From: Hufsiella arboris
GTDB taxonomy: Bacteria; Bacteroidota; Bacteroidia; Sphingobacteriales; Sphingobacteriaceae
Assembly (NCBI RefSeq): GCF_009834875.1
Contig: NZ_WVHT01000002.1
Location: 310,001 to 374,000 of the forward strand
Reading direction: 5' to 3'
Length of the DNA: 64,000 nucleotides
A program made the translations under genes and the position numbers. The number at the start of each line of letters is the position of its first letter. Within the stretch, counting starts at the first letter, position 1. This document shows positions 17,170 through 25,125 of the stretch, piece by piece. Below the pieces are notes generated by a model. That model saw only the letters and a list, made by a program, of their open reading frames with translations. It was not told the DNA's origin and made no database searches.

Positions 17170-20100
17170 ATGCCTGATTTGAAATTTTTTGAGCAGCTGG
17201 TGCTGCGTACACCGTATTACTCGTGCAGTTCTTACAGGGAAACCGGTTTGCAGGGCTTTTTGGATGACCCGCGTTTCCGTCTGGCGGTTTATCTGGCCTC
17301 GCCGGAGTTTTACCGGGTGCTGAAACGGCGTTCCTTTGTCGCGGCTTCCCTGAATAAAAAGGAGACTTTTTCGCTTCGTAAATATGTTAACCGGATGTGT
17401 TTCAGGCCAACGCCCTACGGGGCTTTTGCCGCGGTAGGTTTGGTTGGCTGGGAGAATCAGGAAAGAGATGAGGATGTCAAAGCGGGCTACAAACTGCACG
17501 TATTGCCGGACCAGGGTGTCAGCCTGCACCTGGCCGAGATGCTGCTGGCGGCACGGTTTGATGATATCGTCTGGCAACTTAATCCGGTGCTGTATACCAG
17601 CGGCGGACAGCATCGTTTTGTGCGAACGAATCTTTCGGAGAAGATACGGTTCCGTATGGAATCGCTGGAAACTAATTTGTTGTCGGCTTCGCTGTTCCGC
17701 TGGATGGAAGAAAGGCCGCGAAGGGGGTCGGAATTGATCGGCTGGCTGATGGATTTTACGGGTTGCACGGAAGCGGATGCCCGTGACTACGCGGCATTTC
17801 TGCGGCAGAGTACGATTGTGATGAGTTCGCTGGCGCCTAATTTGACGGGAGCGGATTACCTGGAGCGGCTTGTCTCGGCGGCTGAGATGAAGGGAAATGA
17901 AATGGCGGGGGAGCTGGCTGCATTGCTCAGGGGCTTGCGGGAAGACGACTGTTGCGATCTGGGGTCTCTCATGAACGCAGGTGGCAGGCTGGAAGAACTT
18001 GCGGGTGAAGTGCCCGCTTCGCGCAGTGCTTTTTATGCAGTGCTGGAGCGGGCTTATGAGCTGCCGCCTGTAGGAGGTGCTTTACAGGAAGAATTAGCAG
18101 GGACGCTGAAATGCTTAAAGGCGCTGACGCCGCCAGCCGGGGACGCCCATGCTTTAAAGGATTTCGTGAGGCGCTTCCGGCAGCGTTTTGACCAGCGTAA
18201 AATACCGCTTTTGGAGGCGCTGGATCCGGACTGCGGAATTGATTACAGCGGGCTTGCCCGCCAGCATGGCGGCAGCGCGCTGCTGGAGGATTTGGAATTT
18301 CGTCCCGCTGAGGACCGGTCGGGGGAGCTGCGCTGGTCTGCTGCGCATAAATTATTGCTTGGTAAATGGGCTGCACAGGCGGATAAGTCGGTACCGCTGA
18401 TATTGACGAAAGAGGATTTGAAGGTACTGGGCGACGACGCTGTGGAAGAGCGTTTGCCGCCCAGTTTCCCCGTATTATTCCGCAGGACCCGTGAGGGGCT
18501 GCTTATCGATTCGGCGGGCGCAGCTTCGTCGCTTTCGTTGCTGGGAAGGTTCGGTCATACATGCCCGGGTATCGGCCGTTATTGTGAGGAGATCGCCCGG
18601 TGGGAGCAGCAGCAAAATCCGGGGGTGTTGTTTGCTGAGTTGTGCCAGCTATCGGATGCGCATGCGGACAATATTAACCGAAGGGGGAGTTATTACGATT
18701 ATGAAATTCCGGTAAATGCGGTATCGCTGAAAGATCCTGCCCAGGTTATCTCTCTGAGTGATCTGGCGGTTTCGGTGGCTGGGGGAAAGGTGGTTTTGGA
18801 GTCGCTTAGCCGCAATAAGATAGTGGTTCCGCGGCTGTCGAGCGCTTATAATTATTCGCAAAACAGTCTTTCGGTATTCCGTTTTTTATGTGATCTGCAA
18901 TACCAGGGTTTGCGATGGAATTTCAGTTTTGATTTTAAATCGTTGTTCCCGGGACTGAATTTTTATCCGCGTGTGCAGTATGGGCAGACGATTATTTCGC
19001 CCGCGCAATGGCTGTTAAAAGCCGAATCGATGAAAAATAGTTCGATTGGCAAGCTCAGGGAGAATCTCGGTCTGCCGGATAAAGTTGCTTTTGCACGGTT
19101 TGACCAGCAACTGGTTTTTGATCTCAACCGGCCGGAGGAAGCGGAATTTTTCGGGGAGGTGATGGCTGCTGCCAGGGGTGATATCCAGTTGACAGAACAT
19201 TTCGGGCCGGCAGCGGATATAACGGGTAATGCTAAAGGGGCGATGGCCAATCAGTTTATTGCCGTGCTGGGAAACAGGCAGGTTACCTACGAGGGTGAGC
19301 AAACAAGCGATCACACGGTTCGCAGGCCCAAAGATTTTATTCTGGGAAGCCGGTGGCTGTTTTTAAAATTGTTTTGTACGCCTTCGATGTCTAACCAGAT
19401 CCTGGTCGGGTGTTTTTTCCCTTTGCTGAAGCGCCTTCAGCGGGAAGACCGCATTGCCGGTTGGTTTTTTATCCGTTATAATTCGCCGGACTATCACCTT
19501 CGCCTGCGTGTGCTGCTCAATGGGGATAATCTTGGAGAAATCTTAAGTCTTTTTCGGAGCAGGGTTTCCAATCAGTTGAATGCACAGTTGATCCACGATT
19601 ACCAGGCCGATACGTACCGCCCCGAGATCGAGCGTTATTCCGTCAGGCTTATAGAGGGCATCGAACAATTGTTTATGGCATCAAGTAACCTGACAGCGGC
19701 TTATATCAGCAGGTTGCAAAAAGTGCCTTCCGCTGCGGCTTATCATAGCCTGGCTTTTGTCCTGCTGCGTGATTTGCTGACGCTGATGTTGCCTTCGGAC
19801 GAGGAACGCCTAAATTTTCTTGGGCAGTTGTCGATTAGCTTTTACGCAGAGTTTTCGCGGGAAAAGCATTTGCGTATCAGCCTGGACAGGCAATTCCGGC
19901 AATTGCGGCCCGGGCTTAAGCGGCTGCTGGCAGATCCGTTGTTCTATCGTTCGCTGGGGCTGCTTGGTTATCGTCAACAGGTGATGGATAGCGCAGGCAA
20001 ACTGGCTGAACGCTCTGGTCGGCTGAACCGGAAACGGCGATGGAAACTTCTCTCGGATATCCTGCATATGCAGTTTAACCGGTTATTTGTGGACGATCAG

Positions 20101-20181
20101 CGCAAGCAGGAAATGGTTGTTTATTACCACTATCATAAGTTTTTTAAAGGAGAGCTTGCCGTATCAGCGGGAGCCGCTTAA
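17170..20181 (+). CDS. LanB-type lantibiotic dehydratase, full length
   Basis: A 1003-residue cytoplasmic enzyme with both halves of class I lanthipeptide dehydratases. The N-terminal glutamylation domain (about 20-690) includes RKYVNRMCFRPTPYGAFAA (about 78-96) and RFRQRFDQRKIPLLEALDPD (about 336-356). The C-terminal SpaB_C/elimination domain (about 720-985) includes LKLFCTPSMSNQIL and FIRYNSPDYHLRLRV. Such enzymes use glutamyl-tRNA to activate Ser/Thr of a precursor peptide and eliminate glutamate to give dehydroalanine or dehydrobutyrine. Unlike the split dehydratase of pinensin-type loci, both activities are on one chain. No LanC cyclase, protease or exporter is in view. The likely substrate is the 50-residue peptide at 22091, beyond the two-component genes. 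The stop overlaps the convergent response regulator by 4 bases. Confidence 0.92.
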   Translation: MPDLKFFEQLVLRTPYYSCSSYRETGLQGFLDDPRFRLAVYLASPEFYRVLKRRSFVAASLNKKETFSLRKYVNRMCFRPTPYGAFAAVGLVGWENQERDEDVKAGYKLHVLPDQGVSLHLAEMLLAARFDDIVWQLNPVLYTSGGQHRFVRTNLSEKIRFRMESLETNLLSASLFRWMEERPRRGSELIGWLMDFTGCTEADARDYAAFLRQSTIVMSSLAPNLTGADYLERLVSAAEMKGNEMAGELAALLRGLREDDCCDLGSLMNAGGRLEELAGEVPASRSAFYAVLERAYELPPVGGALQEELAGTLKCLKALTPPAGDAHALKDFVRRFRQRFDQRKIPLLEALDPDCGIDYSGLARQHGGSALLEDLEFRPAEDRSGELRWSAAHKLLLGKWAAQADKSVPLILTKEDLKVLGDDAVEERLPPSFPVLFRRTREGLLIDSAGAASSLSLLGRFGHTCPGIGRYCEEIARWEQQQNPGVLFAELCQLSDAHADNINRRGSYYDYEIPVNAVSLKDPAQVISLSDLAVSVAGGKVVLESLSRNKIVVPRLSSAYNYSQNSLSVFRFLCDLQYQGLRWNFSFDFKSLFPGLNFYPRVQYGQTIISPAQWLLKAESMKNSSIGKLRENLGLPDKVAFARFDQQLVFDLNRPEEAEFFGEVMAAARGDIQLTEHFGPAADITGNAKGAMANQFIAVLGNRQVTYEGEQTSDHTVRRPKDFILGSRWLFLKLFCTPSMSNQILVGCFFPLLKRLQREDRIAGWFFIRYNSPDYHLRLRVLLNGDNLGEILSLFRSRVSNQLNAQLIHDYQADTYRPEIERYSVRLIEGIEQLFMASSNLTAAYISRLQKVPSAAAYHSLAFVLLRDLLTLMLPSDEERLNFLGQLSISFYAEFSREKHLRISLDRQFRQLRPGLKRLLADPLFYRSLGLLGYRQQVMDSAGKLAERSGRLNRKRRWKLLSDILHMQFNRLFVDDQRKQEMVVYYHYHKFFKGELAVSAGAA

Positions 20182-20909
20182 TCACCTGTCTGCCCTTTGT
20201 CTTTAGGCCGGAAGGAATCCATGTAGTTGTAAAAGGCTTCGCTGTAAGACCGGCCAATGTTAAGGGTCTTTTTACCGCGAAGCGTTACCTGGCCTTTTTC
20301 AACGCTGACGATTGCGTTGTTGTTGATGATAAACGATTTATGAATCCTGGAAAAGTGTTGCGGCGGTAGCGCACGGAAAATTGATTCCATGGAGCTGTAG
20401 GTCATAATGCTCCTGCTTTCCAGTTGGATGTTTATATAGTTAAGAGCCCCTTCGATGTAGACGATATCGGCAAGCTGGACTTTGTTGATTTTGCCTTTCT
20501 GCCCTGCCTTGACATAAATAAACTGTTCCCCGACGCTTCGCTGGGCGGGCGACTCCCGGAGGTAGCGCTTTGCTTTATTGACGCTTTTTAAAAATCGTTC
20601 GTAGGAATAGGGTTTTAACAGGTAGTCAATGGCATTGTGTTCGAAGGCTTCAAAAGCATGCTGACGGTGTGCGGTGGTGAAAATGACGGCGGTGTAGATT
20701 TCCATAATAGCGGCGAATTCCAGCCCGTTGATGCCGGGCATCTGTACGTCCGCAAACGTAAGGTCGACCGGGCAGTCCCCGGTAATTTCCTGCATGGCTA
20801 CAGCCGGGTCGGTCGCCGTGCCGGTAAGTTTCAGCCCGGGAGTCTTTTCAATGAAGTTTTTCAGGTAGTCGATAGCAAACGGTTCGTCATCAAGAATGTA
20901 GCAGTTCAT
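20178..20909 (-). CDS. LytTR-family response regulator
   Basis: A 243-residue protein. The receiver domain (1-120) has the acidic pair DD at 7-8, the phospho-acceptor Asp54 (TFADVQMPG), the switch Thr (FTTAH) and Lys (LLKPYSYERF). The LytTR DNA-binding domain (about 130-235) carries FIYVKAGQKGKINKVQLADIVYIEG and HFSRIHKSFIINNNAIVSV, typical of AlgR/LytR-type regulators. It shares an ATGA overlap with the sensor kinase upstream, so the two are one operon. They point away from the 50-residue peptide gene and towards the dehydratase gene, so the pair likely controls the RiPP peptide, the dehydratase or both. Confidence 0.93.
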   Translation of the reverse strand: MNCYILDDEPFAIDYLKNFIEKTPGLKLTGTATDPAVAMQEITGDCPVDLTFADVQMPGINGLEFAAIMEIYTAVIFTTAHRQHAFEAFEHNAIDYLLKPYSYERFLKSVNKAKRYLRESPAQRSVGEQFIYVKAGQKGKINKVQLADIVYIEGALNYINIQLESRSIMTYSSMESIFRALPPQHFSRIHKSFIINNNAIVSVEKGQVTLRGKKTLNIGRSYSEAFYNYMDSFRPKDKGQTGD

Positions 20910-21979
20910 GGTAAAAGTGATAGTTTAAGGGTTAAGTGAAAATATTGACCGGCTTGCCTGGTATCGAACTGATACTTTCCGGGGTAGGCGGTTTCAAGGC
21001 GAGTCAGGGTGTTGCCGATGCCAAGGCCGTAGCCGGGCTTGTGAATTTCGTTCTTTTTATTGGAGGAGATGTAACTTAATTGCTGGTTTTTGTCAATCGA
21101 GATCCTGATGTTTGCCGGATCCCGCGGATCTGAAAGATCGCCGTGCTTGAGGACGTTTTCTGTTAGCGTGACTAGTAAAAGCGGTAGTACTTTAACGGAA
21201 CTGAAGTCTCCGCTGATATCCAGGTCCAGGTATTGACGCCCGTCCTTATGCAGGGCGGACAGGCTGATAATATTTTTTACTTGTTCGATTTCGTTTTCAA
21301 GGGTGGTATAACCGGACGGATCAGCTCCTTCCAGGGAATAGCGCATGACATCGGCCAGGAGCATTACTCCCTCCGAGGCCAGCCGGGTTGATTGCTTACT
21401 GATATTGGCCTGTATAAAATGCAAGGAGTTGAACAGCATATGCGGATTGATCTGCTGTTGCAGGAAGGCGTTTTGTGACAAAGCGAGATTTCTTTCCAGC
21501 TCAGCGTTTTGTTTAGCGCTGATAAGGGATTGTCGTTCGGCTTCCATTGCGGTTTTCCGGTAATTGATCATCCGGACGAAGGCCCAGCAGAGGGTGCTCA
21601 ATCCCATCATATAAATACCTCGGAAGAAGGGAAGGCTGATGAAGTTCTTTTTAAAATCGAGGAACTTAACGGGACCTGTCTTACTATAAATTAGCTGGTC
21701 AAGCAGATTGTTGACGACAACGTAGAGCAGTATTTCCGCCAGGACCCATCCGGCTGCCCGCAGATACGGTAGTTTCCGCTGATCAAATGCAAGGTTGAGG
21801 CCGTAAGCGTGGAGGTAGAAGAGACTAATGTTCAGCCCGTAGTAAGTTGCATAGCGGGAAACGCTGGAAAAGGTGGAGAACACGAAGTAATACATCGAGA
21901 TCTCGTATACTATCAAAGCCGCCCAGCCTGCCAGGTGAACGGAAAGCGGTGGAGTAAAACCGGACTTGATTGATGACAT
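20906..21979 (-). CDS. LytS/YpdA-like sensor histidine kinase
   Basis: A 357-residue protein. Four hydrophobic segments in the first 140 residues form the membrane sensor (around 16-38, 45-65, 75-95 and 118-138). A coiled segment (EAERQSLISAKQNAELERN) leads to the His_kinase domain with QQQINPHMLFNSLHFIQA, the His around residue 180 being the phosphorylation site. The ATPase part follows with an N-box-like LTENVLKHG and the G-box GYGLGIGNTLTRL. There is no extracellular ligand domain, so the signal is probably sensed within the membrane. Its start is 111 bases from the divergent 50-residue peptide gene, leaving a shared regulatory region at 21980-22090. Confidence 0.92.
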   Translation of the reverse strand: MSSIKSGFTPPLSVHLAGWAALIVYEISMYYFVFSTFSSVSRYATYYGLNISLFYLHAYGLNLAFDQRKLPYLRAAGWVLAEILLYVVVNNLLDQLIYSKTGPVKFLDFKKNFISLPFFRGIYMMGLSTLCWAFVRMINYRKTAMEAERQSLISAKQNAELERNLALSQNAFLQQQINPHMLFNSLHFIQANISKQSTRLASEGVMLLADVMRYSLEGADPSGYTTLENEIEQVKNIISLSALHKDGRQYLDLDISGDFSSVKVLPLLLVTLTENVLKHGDLSDPRDPANIRISIDKNQQLSYISSNKKNEIHKPGYGLGIGNTLTRLETAYPGKYQFDTRQAGQYFHLTLKLSLLP

Positions 21980-22090
21980 CGTTTTATAGATTAATTTCTT
22001 TGTCGTTGATATATAGCAAACTGTTGTTGGTATAATTTTATAGATCGGAATCTTTTGTAATTATATTTTTAATAAATAAACTAAAAAATT

Positions 22091-22243
22091 ATGAAAAGTG
22101 TAAGATTAAAAGATCTGAAAAAACGTTCGACGGTTTTATTTGATTATGGCACTGGTGTTGCACAGCCCGCTTTAAATCCTACAGAGTCGGATCCCACTAC
22201 CGTAACGATCACCGTTTTAACGACAGTGAGTCATTTAAAGTAA
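22091..22243 (+). CDS. Candidate RiPP precursor peptide for the LanB enzyme, lacks cysteine
   Basis: A 50-residue peptide (ATG 22091, TAA ending at 22243). The N-terminal half is basic with an F-D box (KSVRLKDLKKRSTVLFDYG), as expected for a class I leader. The C-terminal half is packed with hydroxy residues: nine Ser/Thr between residues 31 and 47, including TTVTITVLTTVS. There is no Cys anywhere, so lanthionine rings cannot form; the enzyme could only make dehydrated (Dha/Dhb) residues. No GG or GA cleavage motif is visible. It is monocistronic, with a strong terminator 25 bases downstream, and lies head to head with the two-component operon. The pairing with the dehydratase at 17170 is inferred from distance and composition. 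Confidence 0.65.
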   Translation: MKSVRLKDLKKRSTVLFDYGTGVAQPALNPTESDPTTVTITVLTTVSHLK

Positions 22244-22267
22244 CCGGCCCTGGAACGTTTTGAATGC

Positions 22268-22293
22268 AACAGCCCGCCAAGGGCTGTTTTTTT
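22268..22293 (+). terminator. Rho-independent terminator of the peptide gene
   Basis: A perfect 8-bp stem AACAGCCC / GGGCTGTT with loop GCCAA, followed directly by TTTTT. A textbook terminator 25 bases after the peptide stop. Confidence 0.88.
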
Positions 22294-22303
22294 GTCTTAT
22301 AGA

Positions 22304-23545
22304 ATGGTAATATTGCTGCACGATGAATTAAATATATTGACTCAACTGGGCTCTTCGATCAGTCCCGCGGCTTACGAAAGTGATCTGTCTGCTGCAGGCC
22401 AGCGGGAAAGCTGGGAGAGGGAGCTGGACCGGGAATGTAGCCGGCTGAAAGCGCTGTGGACCGGTATCCTGTTTGACGTATTAAAGGACCGCCTGCTGGA
22501 GCGGTATATACAATTTAACCAGACAAGGCTGATTGATTTATGTAACCTGGTTCAGGCTGACCTGGGTGAAACGTCAAAAAAAGCGGCGCCTGCTTTCGTT
22601 TCAGATCATCGGCATTTGGGTGAAAAATACCTTTCTGCATTATTTGATCTGCTTAATTTTATTGAGCGTTATTTTACAAAGTTTTTTAACCAGGACCTCG
22701 AGGTTCCAAGAGCTTATCTGGCGTTGTCACTGAACGAAATGCGGGAGACAATCCGGCAAATCGATGAAACAATGCTTAACCGGCAGATAGATCTGCATTT
22801 GCAGGAATGTATCCGGGCCTACCTTAAAGGCTGCGGCGAAGCCGGTCCCCGTCTTGCCTTAACATACCGTCAACTGATTTACCTGAAAACCTTTGTGGAG
22901 GAGCTTAACGGCGACCTGGCGGCGGAACCAACAGTCAATATCAATCTCAGGCTGGCCCGTAAACTGGTTTACCTGAATTTCAATCAGCTGTCTTTTTTTG
23001 CCTATTGTCAGGATATGATCCGGGCTGAGGCTGATGATTCGGATATGTATGAGCATCAGCAGGCGGTATACTTGCGCTATCTTACGTCGCTAAAATCCAC
23101 GCAGACCAAGCCGGATGTCTTTTATCATAAAGACTGGCCTTCGGTAAAACATATGCTGGAAAGCTGGTTGCAGGATGAAGTGACTGCTGTCGGAATTTTG
23201 ATCAGTAACCAGTTGCCACAAGGGGCAGTGCTGCCTGCCAAGATTGACAAGGCGGCTTTGAATCTTTCCGTAGCACAGCTGGCCTGCCTGCTGCGGATGA
23301 TGGTCGAGGAACAGGTTTTCCTGTCGGACAATGTCAGCGAGTTGTTCCGTTTTATTGCAGCTCATTACCGCTCTAAACGGCAGGAGCATATTTCAGCGGG
23401 TAGTTTGAGCAAAGAGTTTTATGGAATCAGCCAGGTAACGGCCGCTAACGTTTTGGGTTTGTTACAGCGAATGTCCAGCCGGATTAATAAGCATTACTTC
23501 CCGGTAGTTCTTGCAGCCGGTCTAGCAGGTTTTTTTGGGTCATAA
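22304..23545 (+). CDS. Hypothetical regulator-like protein with conserved C-terminal helical domain
   Basis: The ATG at 22304 (413 residues) is preferred; a TTG at 22292 lies inside the T-run of the preceding terminator. The protein is soluble and mostly helical, with no enzyme motif. The C-terminal 110 residues (KAALNLSVAQLACLLRMMVEE, then LFRFIAAHYRSKRQEHISAGSL, then LLQRMSSRI) resemble the C-terminal domain of a group of Bacteroidota proteins seen beside RteC and other mobile-element regulators, from memory. Its 3' end overlaps the antisense 85-residue gene by 62 bases. Position between the peptide gene and two RteC genes suggests a regulatory role in the same block; the direct function is unknown. 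Confidence 0.7.
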   Translation: MVILLHDELNILTQLGSSISPAAYESDLSAAGQRESWERELDRECSRLKALWTGILFDVLKDRLLERYIQFNQTRLIDLCNLVQADLGETSKKAAPAFVSDHRHLGEKYLSALFDLLNFIERYFTKFFNQDLEVPRAYLALSLNEMRETIRQIDETMLNRQIDLHLQECIRAYLKGCGEAGPRLALTYRQLIYLKTFVEELNGDLAAEPTVNINLRLARKLVYLNFNQLSFFAYCQDMIRAEADDSDMYEHQQAVYLRYLTSLKSTQTKPDVFYHKDWPSVKHMLESWLQDEVTAVGILISNQLPQGAVLPAKIDKAALNLSVAQLACLLRMMVEEQVFLSDNVSELFRFIAAHYRSKRQEHISAGSLSKEFYGISQVTAANVLGLLQRMSSRINKHYFPVVLAAGLAGFFGS

Positions 23546-23741
23546 ATCCGACCAGCTCTCCCAGCCAGTTATAATTGAAATCTTCCTTGGATAACAGTTG
23601 TTGCACCGGGGTGTTAGCGATGTCCTCCAGTGTACGGAAACCCATGAGTTTACTCCGAAGTGAGAAAACTTCACTGAGGCCGAGCTCCTGCACGGGTTGT
23701 TGCATGATGGAATAAGTCGTGGTGTTTAGCGGTTCACTCAT
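23484..23741 (-). CDS. Small helix-hairpin-helix protein resembling RNA polymerase alpha C-terminal domain
   Basis: An 85-residue protein. LGLSEVFSLRSKLMGFRTLEDIANTPVQQLLSKEDFN has the order of the RpoA C-terminal domain (L-S-x-R-S-x-x-x-L-x-x-x-x-x-x-T-x-x-D-L), with an extra tail (YNWLGELVGFMTQKNLLDRL). Such stand-alone alpha-CTD-like proteins occur in Bacteroidota near RteC genes. It would bind DNA or a transcription factor rather than act as an enzyme. It is antisense to the last 62 bases of the 417-residue gene, so the two mRNAs overlap tail to tail. It is divergent from the XRE gene at 23879. Confidence 0.7.
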   Translation of the reverse strand: MSEPLNTTTYSIMQQPVQELGLSEVFSLRSKLMGFRTLEDIANTPVQQLLSKEDFNYNWLGELVGFMTQKNLLDRLQELPGSNAY

Positions 23742-23815
23742 GGTGCAATCGGTATAAATGTACTGAACGTGAATGGTTACAACAGTATAAATTTAAAAAA
23801 AAAATTACGACTTTG

Positions 23816-23829
23816 CTACTTTAAAGTAG
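23816..23829. promoter_or_regulatory. 14-bp operator palindrome upstream of the XRE gene
   Basis: The perfect palindrome CTACTTTAAAGTAG lies 50-63 bases before the HTH start, in the divergent promoter region. It shares CTAC/GTAG half-sites with the palindrome at 24163-24174, just after the same gene. Both are likely binding sites of that regulator. Confidence 0.55.
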
Positions 23830-23878
23830 GACTTTTTAAGGGGTAAATTAGAAGGCTGCGATTCTTTTATTTAGCGGT

Positions 23879-24133
23879 ATGGCCGCATCGCGTAAAAAAG
23901 TTTCTAATCCGGTACAGGAGAAAGCGCTCCGTCAGCTGGGTGATCGCTTACGAAAGATTCGCATGGAACAGGGCTATGGCAATTATGAAAAGTTTGCCCT
24001 AAAACATAATATCGCCCGTGCCCAGTACGGGCGATATGAAAACGGAGAGGATCTTAAATTTACCACCCTGGTAAATATCGTTCACGAGATGGGTATGTCT
24101 TTAAAAGATTTTTTCGACGAGGGTTTTGATTAG
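23879..24133 (+). CDS. XRE-family helix-turn-helix regulator
   Basis: An 84-residue protein with a Cro/C1-type HTH from about 18 to 78: LGDRLRKIRMEQGYGNYEKFA, then HNIARAQYGRYENG, then TTLVNIVHEMGMSLKDFFDEG. The N-terminus (MAASRKKVSNPVQEKAL) is basic and may add DNA contacts. Two palindromes with the same half-sites flank the gene (23816-23829 upstream, 24163-24174 downstream in front of the first RteC gene), so it probably regulates itself and the RteC pair. This layout is like the small control circuits of integrative elements, but no integrase is present here. Confidence 0.85.
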   Translation: MAASRKKVSNPVQEKALRQLGDRLRKIRMEQGYGNYEKFALKHNIARAQYGRYENGEDLKFTTLVNIVHEMGMSLKDFFDEGFD

Positions 24134-24162
24134 TCTTTAAATTCTTGAAAGGGTAGTAAAGG

Positions 24163-24174
24163 GTAGTATACTAC
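24163..24174. promoter_or_regulatory. 12-bp operator palindrome upstream of the first RteC gene
   Basis: The perfect palindrome GTAGTATACTAC, preceded by a half-site GGGTAGTAAA at 24151, lies 57 bases before the RteC start. The GTAG/CTAC half-sites match those of the palindrome at 23816-23829. Confidence 0.5.
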
Positions 24175-24230
24175 TTACTTACTTTTTCGCCGTCGCCAGG
24201 TTTTTTTCCTTTGTTAAAAAAAAGGAAAAA

Positions 24231-25049
24231 ATGGAAGATCTGGTATGCCGGCTGGAAGCTGCCTTATCTGCGGCTATCTCCGCTCTCGGTGAGTCACAAA
24301 GCGAAGACGCGGCATTTTATTATCATGCTGTTTTATTAGCCAGAAAGGCGATGCTCATCCTGCGCCGTTATACCACAGCGGAGATGTTGCAGGCGATACC
24401 ATCCCAAATCAACTACTTTAAGAAGTTGAAGCCGAGGCTTTACAACCGCTTTATTTACTTTGTCACTTTTTATTCGATCGAATGCGAACGGCCCATTGGA
24501 AATAAGGATCATCAGCTGGCCTATTACCGGTCAAAAAAAGAGGCGCTTGGCAATTTCATTGAGCAGCACCGAGAATTTTACAGGTATTACCGCAGCGGAC
24601 AAACATACCTGGATGAAGTCTACTTCGTCCTTTGCAGCCGGGAGAAATTTTTGCCGGTGGTGGATTTCCACGCCGAGCCTGGATTCAGCTCTTCGCACGA
24701 TTACTTGCTTGCCAAAATCCAGGCCTATGAGCAGGTAATAGCAGTCCTGGACAGGAAATTCCGGAAGCTGCGTTTTTGTGATAGAAAGATACAGTTAAAG
24801 TGGACGGCCTCACAGGCGGCTTTCGTTGAACTGGTGTATGCCTTTCATTGCTGCGGGGTATTCAATCACGGGGGTATAACGATCAGGGAGCTGGCAAGGG
24901 AATTAAGCGAATTTTTTCAAACGGAACCGGGTGATTTATACCGCCTTTTCCAGGACTGCCGTTTCCGGAAAAAGGACCGTACGAAGTTCCTTAGTTTTCT
25001 TAGCAAAGGGTTATTACAGCATATGGATGGCCTGGATGCATATAAATAA
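24231..25049 (+). CDS. RteC-family regulator, copy 1
   Basis: A 272-residue protein. It matches the RteC pattern: SQINYFKKLKPRLYNRFIYF (about 63-83), then RREFYRYYRSGQTYLDEVYF, then YLLAKIQAYEQ, then IQLKWTASQAAFVELVYAFH (about 187-207), and a C-terminal winged-helix-like part (FQTEPGDLYRLFQDCRFRKKDRTKFL). RteC controls excision of CTnDOT-type conjugative transposons; chromosomal paralogues are common in Bacteroidota and their targets are mostly unknown. A second paralogue follows 76 bases later on the same strand. A shared operator upstream links it to the XRE regulator. Confidence 0.85.
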   Translation: MEDLVCRLEAALSAAISALGESQSEDAAFYYHAVLLARKAMLILRRYTTAEMLQAIPSQINYFKKLKPRLYNRFIYFVTFYSIECERPIGNKDHQLAYYRSKKEALGNFIEQHREFYRYYRSGQTYLDEVYFVLCSREKFLPVVDFHAEPGFSSSHDYLLAKIQAYEQVIAVLDRKFRKLRFCDRKIQLKWTASQAAFVELVYAFHCCGVFNHGGITIRELARELSEFFQTEPGDLYRLFQDCRFRKKDRTKFLSFLSKGLLQHMDGLDAYK

Positions 25050-25125
25050 GTGAGGCTGCGGCATTGTCGGCAGACGTTTATTATTGATCAGGAAGATAAC
25101 ATAATACATAAATAATTAGTGAAGT

